Assembly (NCBI GenBank): GCA_033032175.1
Contig: CM065321.1
Span: 8,950,501 to 9,014,500 of the forward strand
Origin: Saturnia japonica
Lineage: Eukaryota; Arthropoda; Insecta; Lepidoptera; Saturniidae
Length of the DNA: 64,000 bases
Direction: 5' to 3'
The position numbers were made by a program, and so were the translations under genes. The notes under the pieces are model-generated. The model ran no database searches, was not told the DNA's origin, and worked only from the letters and a program-made list of their open reading frames with translations. How positions within the stretch are numbered: the stretch's first letter is position 1; the number at the start of each line of letters is the position of its first letter. This document shows, one piece after another, positions 31,035 to 39,755 of this stretch.

Positions 31035-31231
31035 TGTAGCGACATCTACATAGCGACACACAGCGACATCTATCGAGCCACATACGACGCATCCTACATC
31101 GCACTATAGAAATTAACTCTTCGATTGAGTGTATATACAAGAACCCGACTACAACCGTTGGGCAACTGCCCGCCAGACATAACACCCGTCTGGTCGGAGG
31201 ATTCTCCCTTTGAAATGGTTACTCTTCTACA
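31035..31231 (+). repeat. TRIM 3' LTR
   Basis: Second copy of the 197 bp LTR, one base different from the first, which points to a recent insertion. Confidence 0.9.
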
Positions 31232-31235
31232 GTTT

Positions 31236-31896
31236 ATACAAAATAAAAATTATGTGACGCAGCGAAACGATCTCAAAATGGCGGTGCGGCTCTTCTCCAT
31301 GCAATATGCGTCAGAGTGCTCACTCTACGTAACGAATTTGTTCATTAAATCGTATTGTCTATATAAGTTTAAAGTTTTCCGTTATATATTAAGGAAAACT
31401 CGTCTGTTCGTTAGTTAAGTTATTGTTAACACTTGTACACTCTATAAAGAGTTGAATTTAATCATACAAAATATAAGAAATTTAAAAAGTGGCAAAATAT
31501 TATATTATAGCACACAATATTATTGGCGTACTTACCCGAGAAGTAGCAACTATTTTTCAACACATTTCCGAATTCTCACACTAAAGTAATAGTTGGTCAA
31601 AGACAACAATTCTGTTCCACATCGCATACGAAATTTGTCCGAAACAGCCCCAATTTCCGGGCCAAGTTCATTGTTAATTCATGGGCATTGTTGGGCTGTT
31701 TGTTACTACTTGGTAAACGGTCTGTCGCTTGTTAATAATTTTGAAAACATTATTAACGGTGAAGTATCTCACTGAGGGAAGATATTCTATTCATTTTGTA
31801 TTAATATATTTTTAAAGTAATTCTTTTTGGCGCGTTTAGTAAAAGTATTAGCAGCGCGCACTTCATGTGAAAGTCGTGCGACATGATGAAGTTAGC
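31236..31896. other. AT-rich non-coding stretch
   Basis: No gene or bounded repeat recognised. Confidence 0.4.
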
Positions 31897-31975
31897 CATT
31901 TCGAGCGGCCACATACAGTCGGAATTGCGTTTCCGAATTTAAATTCGAAATATCAAATCGAGATTCCGTACATAT
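31897..31975 (+). repeat. Inverted repeat, left arm (partner at 33846-33920)
   Basis: GCGGCCACATACAGTCGGAATT and then TTCGAAATATCAAATCG recur in reverse at 33846-33920, about 80 percent alike. The arms are 1.9 kb apart and enclose the R1 tail and the solo LTR. They may be terminal repeats of an unidentified DNA transposon; no target-site duplication was found. Confidence 0.45.
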
Positions 31976-32504
31976 TTCACACACATACGTTTATTTCCCT
32001 TCGAAATAACAAGGTTCAGTTGAGAGACGACGACCGTTGAGTTCAGGCGATGGACGACGATTTTCTACTTGCGATTGCATTGTTGCTGTATCTTGCTAAG
32101 AAGAAAATACGTCGCTTTTACTTGGTACATTTATTTATTTGGATTGACAATAGTCATTCATTAATAATATATAATAATAGCAAATAAGTAATAAGATTAA
32201 TAAACAACTAATTACAGCCAGTCTCAACATGCATGAAATCAATAAATTTGTGGTTAAACATAAAATTAAATTTATCTATCTAGACAATAAAAAAAAATGA
32301 TTTTTTAAATATAAAATACACCACTTTGTAAATTTCACCCGTGCAAAGCTGTGACGGGTCGCTAGTTTTAGATAAAATGCAAACTTAATGTCATAATAAT
32401 AAAGAAACGTAATAAATTCTTAAAAATATTACTATTATTAAAGAATGAAAAAATAAGATTTAAGATTAAAATAAGTTAAAGTATATACATATATATTACA
32501 TAGC
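31976..32504. other. AT-rich non-coding stretch
   Basis: No gene. Near 32334-32364, CACCCGTGCAAAGCTGTGACG resembles the end of a dispersed lepidopteran repeat. Confidence 0.35.
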
Positions 32505-32693
32505 CAGCTGTCTCCTATTTAGGCCGGGGTCCGGTATTGCCGGGCCGGCCGCCGCGCCTCACCTGCAGGTCCTGCGTCACCCCATCGAGGTTGCGATGAT
32601 CATAGCGTTTTAGTGAGTAGGAGTCTCACATAACCACTTATCCCCCCGGGCGGGTGTGTACCCAAGACGGGAGTGTACACGTTAAAAAAAAAA
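32505..32693 (+). mobile_element. R1-clade LINE, 189 bp 3' tail
   Basis: Same 3' UTR as the minus-strand fragment at 181-738, ending in a short poly(A) tail. TTACATAGC at 32496-32504 and 32694-32702 is the target-site duplication, which fixes both edges and shows the insertion was 5'-truncated. Confidence 0.85.
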
Positions 32694-32702
32694 TTACATA
32701 GC

Positions 32703-33205
32703 TAAAATACAATTGAAATTATTGAATAGAAAAGTACAATAAAGCTCACGCAACAAAATCATTAAAATAAAAAAAAATCATAAAGCTAAAAAAGGATACA
32801 TTTTTATCTTAAACTGAGAAGGTGAATTGGCAAATATATCAATGGTGTCATCTTTTTAACCAGCTCGTTATATTGACGTGATAATCTAGCAACTATTGAG
32901 CAGTGTCCTAGATTGGTTCTATAGCATTTATGAAGAAATAAAGGGACTGGATATCTGGGTAACCTGAGAGGTACATTAATGTTAAATTTCTCTCAAAGTT
33001 CTGAATAGTCAATGAGGTTATTAAAAAGTTTATATAAATAAATCATGTTATGCGTACATCCACTTAACACTCAAAGATTGCAAGACAGTCAATATTCTTT
33101 AAAATAAAAAATAAAAAAATATAATTATACATTATATTCCGTACGGAATTAACGAGTGTTTGATGCGACTCGTACAAAATCTTCGAAAGAGAAGCATTCG
33201 AAATA
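32703..33205. other. AT-rich non-coding stretch
   Basis: No gene or repeat boundary recognised. Confidence 0.4.
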
Positions 33206-33209
33206 GTTT

Positions 33210-33720
33210 TGTAGAAGAGCTATTGCAAAGGGAGGATCCTCCGACCAGACGGGTGTTATGTCTGGCGGGCAGCTGCCCAACGGTTGTAGTCGGGTTCTTG
33301 TATATATACTCAATTGAAGTTAATATCTATAGTTTCCGATTACTAAATTACTAAATACACATACGCATGGTTCCCTCCTTCCTCCCAGGAGGAGGGAAAC
33401 GTGCATATGAGTATATGTTAGTTAGCTCGAATTTTCTTAAGATTAGGGAATTACATATATCGCGATCTTTTCGCATTCGCGACGACCGCCCGAGCCGAGG
33501 TTCGGCCACTCTGGCACCCTCGATCGGGTCGTCACAAACTTTCGCGGCTGAGTGCCCTAAGCGCTCGCCCTCAAGACCGGTGAAGCTGTAAAAGCCGCAG
33601 CGGCTCTGTTTTTGGATAGGGCCCCTAAGGCTAAAAGTGTAGTCTTTCAAAACAAAAAAAAAAAAAAATCTATAGCGCGATGTAGGATGCGTCGTATGTG
33701 GCTCGATAGATGTCGCTACA
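33210..33720 (-). mobile_element. Solo LTR of the TRIM family, split by a Jockey fragment
   Basis: On the minus strand it runs from TGTAGCGACATC (ending at 33720) to CTCTTCTACA (starting at 33210), the same LTR as the TRIM but without the 24 bp internal duplication. GTTT flanks it at 33206-33209 and 33721-33724. Only one LTR is present, so the interior was probably lost by LTR-LTR recombination. A Jockey 3' end lies inside it at 33333-33667. Confidence 0.82.
33333..33667 (+). mobile_element. Jockey LINE copy 3, 335 bp 3' end
   Basis: Family 3' UTR in plus orientation, with the hairpin at about 33357-33411 and a terminal A run. ATCTATAG at 33325-33332 and 33668-33675 is the target-site duplication. 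Inserted in the solo LTR. Confidence 0.9.
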
Positions 33721-33845
33721 GTTTTTTTCCGTGCGAAATTCCGGACGCACAGGTTACCATGCGGAATTTTGAATCGGAGAAAACTACGAACGGAAAACTA
33801 CTGTATGTGTGTAGGTAGGTCCATAGATTTGTATGGATTTACTGC

Positions 33846-33920
33846 GTTCGAAATTCCGATTTGATATTTCGAATCGAAGTTGCAAAATGGAATTCCGACT
33901 GTATGTGGCCACTCTAAATG
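33846..33920 (-). repeat. Inverted repeat, right arm
   Basis: Reverse-complement partner of 31897-31975. Confidence 0.45.
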
Positions 33921-34215
33921 GGAATAATGTGAATTCAGCGTACAGTTTTTTTAAATTTAATTATTTGACGTTGTACAACACTGCATTATTGCAGGTCGAG
34001 TATGAGTTTAAAAGGCCGAGCAGTAGGCGAGGACTTTACTAATACGAGACAGGCAATTGCCATTTCCGCCGAGGCATGTAAAGTACTTTTCTCAAACATG
34101 CATGGAAATAAAACATAATTTTTATATCATACATTTAATTTAATTAATATTAAAAGTTACATTAGTCATATTGAGGCAATTACTAAAATAAAATGTTGTT
34201 GATTTCCGGGTACAT

Positions 34216-35374
34216 TTAGGTTTGTTTGTTGACCTCTGATGAGGTTTGCAGATGGGTATTGGATATATTGGTAGATGGCTGTGGACTTAGATGTTGGCAA
34301 GTGGCCAGCGGGTGAGATTCTGTTTCCGAATTAGGTTGCAATGTGATGTTTTGATTTATTTTATTATTTATATCAGTTATGATTTCAATTGAGTCCTCAA
34401 TGTACCCTTCAAACACTTTATCAGACTTTCAGCCTCCGTGTCTTTTCAGAGTCGTCAAATTCGTTCCAGAATGAGCCAGAAGAGTGGTTGAAGACCTACG
34501 GAAACAATGTCCAGGGTAAGATTCAGGATTTGTCAAGTTTAAATAAGTTGCTCTTTCTTTAGATATTTTAGCTATTTTGTGTCTTCCAATGACCTGCTTC
34601 GTGCACTTCCCTTTCTGAAAGTTTAGAAAAAACCTATCTGATGTTGTGTTCGGTGGACGAAGATTACAATATTATTTTACATATGTTAGGAACTCTCCTC
34701 GGATTACAAATATCCGGTCGATCTTTGTTTTAGTGTCGCGCAATGTTATTGTTGCTTTGTGGTAAAATTATAGAGTTCGATACTCCGACATGATCCGTTA
34801 ACACCTATTATCATAGCAACCGGTAACAAACAAAACTAAATATTAAGCTACAGCCACGGACAGTATATTTAATAAGACTCAAAAATCCTGTGTATCCAAG
34901 TTCATCCAAATTCATCCTGTCATTTTAGCTTAACTGTGTCTCAAATAAATAATGAATAATTATATTTACCTTTGTCGCTAAATATATATCATCTGGGGCT
35001 TTAATTAAAAATTGCTTTATGTTTTCGCCAGTAAAATTTTTCGATTTTTTGCTTTTGAATCAGGTCGATAGTTTTTTAAGAAAAATAGTAAAATTTCCAT
35101 AATTTTTCAATTTAATGCTATTTTTAACATAAACTGTACCTTGCAGCATAGAATAAACTGCCCATAATCTAGATGTCTTTTTAGTATAAGCAATTTCATT
35201 AAAATACGCCAAAAATACTGTTTCGGAGAAAATGTTCACTTTTTTTTCGTTTTTCAAACACATACAATTTTCATATACTTTCATGTATTTTTCTTTTGAC
35301 TTTGCTGGAAGCAGGTTTTCCATTGCCAATTTGGCTTCTGATCTTAAATCTGGTGAAATACAATCAACCTCCAT
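34216..35374 (-). pseudogene. Crypton-like tyrosine recombinase, decayed
   Basis: The start at 35374 (MEVDCISPDLRSEAKL) gives a core-binding domain of the kind seen in insect Crypton recombinases (LLPAKSKEKYMKVYENC, VFLAYFNEIAYTKKTSRLWA). A second piece (KKSKNFTGENIKQF, APDDIYLATK) is in another frame near 34985-35050. After about 150 bp without homology the catalytic domain resumes: GVNGSCRSIELYN (first catalytic Arg, codon 34785-34787), TKTKIDRIFVIRGEF, LRPPNTTSDRFFLN, YPGHCFRRSSTTLLAH (HxxR), LKRHGG and FEGYIEDSI with the nucleophile Tyr at 34402-34404. Breaks: frameshifts, TAA in the TYVK/YCNL segment, and TGA at 34429-34431 where the family has Trp. Such enzymes cut and rejoin DNA through a tyrosine. 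The catalytic residues are still visible although the frame is dead. Confidence 0.85.
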
Positions 35375-37140
35375 TTCAGTCTCATTTTAATTATTAAATT
35401 TATATTAATTAGTTAAGTACGTAAATAACAAATCCAGACGAATTTTGAGCTTTGCCGCCAATTTTCTATTTATCATTTGTGCCGAAAGGCAAGCGCATTT
35501 ATTGCTATACAGCCACGTAAACGCAATTTTGTACTAAGCAAAGAGATTTACTTTGGTATGCCCAGAATGATAAAAGAGATCCAATCAAAGAGTATTTAAT
35601 AACCCCAGCAGGCCGTTTCTTACAACATTGCTGGAGCGTTGTAATGTTCCTAATTCAAAAAACGCTCCTGCAATGGATTTGATTTTCTTTATCCGTAAAT
35701 TCGATACTTCGCGTGTTCTTTTTTCGATAATAATGACAATATTTCCATGCTTGTTTGAGAAAATAAACAACAATTACTTTGATTAAACGATCTTATTGAA
35801 TGGATTTAATGAAGTTAGCTATCAATGATATAAATGTTTACAAATTCATTTCAGTTTTTTAACTATATCACAAATAATTAATTTTTTTGGAGAAATTTTT
35901 GTTTAGTTACGTCGAAGAAGTTATACTTTACTTTTACAGAACCAATATCATCGTCATCTAACCGTTACACGTACAGCGACGAAGATACTGTTTCTTTTTT
36001 TAAAAAGGGAAGCCGATTCTCTAAAGATATTAGTAGAGAGTAAGTTACTCAATTAACCTTTTCAATGCGCCGTCGATATGATTATTTTCTTAATTTTATG
36101 GGAATCGGTTTTTATGAAGGCTCGAATTCATCTAAGAAAACAGAATATCATTAGATCTGGATTATACTTTATCAAAGTTCTCGATGTGTAAACAGTAAGT
36201 AGTGACCCTTGATTTTATATGCGTTTTGTGAAACTATTAATTAAATCAAGTTAAACGTAAATGAAGAAAATCAAAATTCTGGGACTGGAAAACCAACTGT
36301 ATTTAATATTTAAAGTTAAATTGGATTTTTCATTTTGATGACATGGATGTAGCGGCGGATACGCGGTCGCGTGTGCCAGACGTACAAACATTTCAATGTT
36401 TGCAGTTTTAGTGCGTTGCCAATAAAATGGACGTATGAACTAATTTAAAGTTTTTATAGGGATTTTATGATATTAAACTAGCTTGTATCAGCGGATCTTC
36501 CTGCTTGCTTCCAGCATACTTATATTAAGTAGTAGTATAGCAATGGGATTACCGACTTTTTTTTGGAGAAAGTAACGTATCAAAATCTATAAATAGGAAA
36601 AAAATTATTTGCAAAAAAAAAGTTTATATTCCTTTAAAGCATATTTTTGGGTTCGTTTAGCGGACGCTAACAATTTTTTGTTGTCTTTGAAGGTTTCAAA
36701 ACTAGTTTTACAATAGAAATTTATATTTTAATAAGTAAATAACTCTTTTTTTTATCAAGCTTATAGACGATCTGTTTCTCTCTTCTCTTCACTTTAGATT
36801 TATTACCGATAAAAATCTTTCCGTGAAAACCAAATAGGTTGTGTAAATAGCGACTAAATTATTATTATTTTGAGTAGATTTTCTTTGGATCTATATATAC
36901 TACTATACATGTAAGCTAAAATGCTATTGATAAATAGTTCATTAGTTATCTTTGTGAGTATTTCATTTTCCGCATTACAGTAAAGTTTAGAAGTAAAGTA
37001 TTTTAGCATACTTTATGATTATGAAAATGCATAAAGTTTATCTTATTTATCAATAATAAAGTAAGATACTTTATTATAAGATATGGTTGGCGACCGTCCA
37101 TAGCAGTAAGATATTTCTTTGATATACTAAACATGAAAAA
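35375..37140. other. AT-rich non-coding stretch
   Basis: No supported gene, classified repeat or bounded inverted repeat. Confidence 0.4.
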
Positions 37141-37215
37141 AGAGAGAGAGAGAGAGTGAGAGAGAGAGAGATTTTATTACAGGTATATAGGTAAAGAGAA
37201 TTCATTACAAAAATT

Positions 37216-37721
37216 CATAGGTCCGTTCCTCGGTGTGAAACCCTTGGGTCAGGCAACCGCCCGCGCGATACAAGTGACACTGTACGTGAATCACTTAGCT
37301 ACCTACATACAACACTACACACGTATGAACATACACACGTGCACACCACACAGGTACATAGGTTCTGTGAGGGACCTTTTTTTTTCTTTTTTTACGCTAG
37401 TTAGTTAGCGCTAGTTAGTGTAGAAATATTCCGATTATTGAATACACATACGCACGGTTCCTTCCTTCCTCCCAGGAGGAAGGGAACGTGCCTATGTGTA
37501 TATTTAGTTAGCTCGAATCGTAGGTGTAGGGATTCGAATAGATCGCGACCTATTTGCGAACGCGACGACCGCCCGAGCCGAGGTCCGGCCACTTTGGCAC
37601 CTTCGTGCGAGTCGTCCACAAAACTTTCGCGGCTGAGTGCCCTCTGCGCTCGCCCCCAAGTCCGGTGAAGCTGTAAAAGCCGCAGCGGCTTTAGGGCCCC
37701 TAAGGCTAACAGAGTAGTCAG

Positions 37722-37757
<36 letters not shown>
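37216..37757 (+). mobile_element. Jockey LINE copy 4, 542 bp 3' end
   Basis: Family 3' UTR in plus orientation, closer to copy 1 at its start (GGTCCGTTCCTCGG..GCCCGCGCGATACAAGTGAC). Hairpin at 37444-37499. ATTACAAAAATT at 37204-37215 and 37758-37769 is a 12 bp target-site duplication. Confidence 0.92.
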
Positions 37758-37760
<3 letters not shown>

Positions 37761-37822
37761 ACAAAAATTTATTATTATAAACTGTTGTCGTTATTTTGCT
37801 GTTGGGTAATAATTTACTGTTA

Positions 37823-38362
37823 TACTATTTCCATTTCTTTATTTTCTCGATGACAGTTCTAATTTGATAGTTGTAGTGTTGTGACCAAGTAAGTAATGAT
37901 ATCGATCGCATATATTTACGACAGTGACGATTCATCAGATTTTGATTAAAATAAATAAATAAAGATTACCTGTCGTTATAATTATTTCGTTTCATTGTCG
38001 AGTACCTACCTATACCTACCTATTTTACAACAGCTTCGAAAATTTTGAAGAAGTTGGCATTATCAATCAAGAATTAATATGTGTAACATCTCGTACTAAA
38101 ATATAATATTAATCAATAAATTTGTACAAATGTATCCGGCGGTAGTTTAGTTTCTTACACTTTGTAAAAAAATATCGGGTCTGTTATCGTGTTACGTTTA
38201 TCGATATAGCTCCATCCCTATCAGTTTCTCCGAATCTGATATAACCTTGTGCGTGTGTAAACGTCATATTTTTATACAATAATGCATACATAATGTAAAA
38301 AAGACGCTCGTTGAAGTTTTTACAGGAGCTGTCATCGAGAAAATAAAGATATGGAAATGGTA
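37823..38362. mobile_element. Tc1/mariner-type MITE, 540 bp
   Basis: Terminal inverted repeats of about 34 bp, TAC(T/C)ATTTCCAT.TCTTTA at the ends, three mismatches, through CTCGATGACAG. TA at 37821-37822 and 38363-38364 flanks it. The empty site is preserved in the family E copy at 1311-1317 (CTAACAG). No open frame of note inside, so it is non-autonomous. Confidence 0.85.
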
Positions 38363-38886
38363 TAGTATTTTAATTGGTAAATGACACCATAGAAAATTAC
38401 AGCATAATGAAATGGATAATCCATACCTACTAATATTATAAATGCGATAAGTAATTATGTCTGTCCCGTCTGTTGCATTTTCACGCATAGACCGCTGAGC
38501 CAATTTTGATAAATTTTGGTTTAAAGACCTCGGAGAAGAACATAGGCTACCTTATGTTGTGAAAATAAAAGTTTAAGGGGTGAAATAGGGGATGAAGGTT
38601 TGTACGAAGAACGCATAAAACCAATTTTGATGAATTTTTATATAGAGATATGTTGGAATTTGGAGAAAGACTTTGGCTATCTTAAGTAGTGAAAATAAAA
38701 CTTTAATAGGTGAAATAGGTGATGAAAGTTTGTACGAAGAACCCATCAAATGAATTTTGATGAATAGAGATATATTGGACCTTGGAGACGGACATAAGGT
38801 ACCTTATGGCACAAAGCTAAAACATGAAGGGGTCAAATAGGAGATGAAATTTTGTATGATTAAGCCACTATTTCTCAATTTAGGTA

Positions 38887-39292
38887 TATGAAAATTCAAA
38901 TTTATACTTTTAGGAAGAAATAACAAGGTTTCGCCACTGAACCGATATCAGATATTCTTTCTCAACGCTACATTATTAATAAGCGAACAACATAAGTTGT
39001 ATTTTTTATTTTCAAAAGAATCAGTAACCTTTATGAAATTTGTGATATGTAACGCAAGTTATTAAAAATTTGTTTATAATAGAAGTAATTTTAAGTGTGC
39101 TGCGGAAATACAATGACGTTCGTATCATGTTATCCTTTTCTAACTAGATACTTTCAAAATCCAGGTCGATGTAAGTTTTCAGGACTGAATTCGAAGAATG
39201 ATCTAGACTGTATATCATTTCACTTTTCTGTAAACGCTAAGCGGTCTTATATATAAAAATTATGTTTGTGTGTTCATGTCACACGCGTTTGT
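38887..39292. other. Non-coding stretch beside the full-length LINE
   Basis: No gene. The last 60 bp (TATATATAAAAATTATGTTTG) continue, across the LINE, with 45178 onwards. Confidence 0.4.
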
Positions 39293-39304
39293 GCGTAGTT
39301 CGTC

Positions 39305-39755
39305 TTTTTTTTTTTTTTTTTTTTTTTTAGAACTGACGACACTGTTAGCCTTAGGGGCCCTAAAGCCGCTGCGGCTTTTACAGCTTCACCGGACTTGGGG
39401 GCGAGCGCAGAGGGCACTCAGCCGCGAAAGTTTTGTGGACGACTCGCACGAGGGTGCCAAAGTGGCCGGACCTCGGCTCGGGCGGTCGTCGCGTTCGCAA
39501 ATAGGTCGCGATCTATTCGAATCCCTACACCTACGATTCGAGCTAACTAAATATACACATAGGCACGTTCCCTTCCTCCTGGGAGGAAGGAAGGAACCGT
39601 GCGTATGTGTATTCAATAATCGGAATGTTTCTACACTAACTAGCGCTAACTAACTAGCGTAAAAAAAGAAAAAAAAAGGTCCCTCACAGAACCTATGTAC
39701 CTGTGTGGTGTGCACGTGTGTATGTTCATACGTGTGTAGTGTTGTATGTAGGTAG
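39305..39755 (-). promoter_or_regulatory. Jockey copy 2 3' UTR with hairpin
   Basis: Holds the family hairpin at 39555-39610 with a longer stem than copy 1: CACATA..GCACGTTCCC pairs with GGAACCGTGCGTATGTG. It is shorter at its upstream end than the 3' UTR of copies 1 and 4. Confidence 0.75.

Larger units (their letters stand above)
30307..31231 (+). mobile_element. TRIM: terminal-repeat retrotransposon in miniature
   Basis: Two direct 197 bp repeats (30307-30503 and 31035-31231) start TGTAGCGAC and end CTTCTACA, differ at one base, and are flanked by GTTT at 30303-30306 and 31232-31235. One base after the first repeat lies TGGTGACCCCGACGTG (30505-30520), a primer-binding-site type sequence ending in the TGG that pairs with a tRNA CCA end. 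Just before the second repeat is a purine-rich GGAGGGGAGTGA (31023-31034), a polypurine tract. The 531 bp interior has no gag or pol and no ATG-initiated frame of note; it contains a 21 bp tandem repeat (30829-30895). These are the parts needed for reverse transcription in cis, with proteins supplied in trans. The GTTT duplication of 4 bp suggests a Ty3/gypsy-type integrase. Confidence 0.88.
37141..38886 (-). repeat. Repeat family E, copy 2, with two nested insertions
   Basis: Starts at a GA microsatellite (37141-37169) and ends near 38886. It is the reverse complement of 934-1422, with two elements inserted: a Jockey 3' end at 37216-37757 and a MITE at 37823-38362. Its distal part (about 38495-38880) holds three tandem variants of a 110-130 bp unit with AATTTTGATGAA and GAAAATAAAA.TTTAA phrases, more than copy 1. 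Confidence 0.8.
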
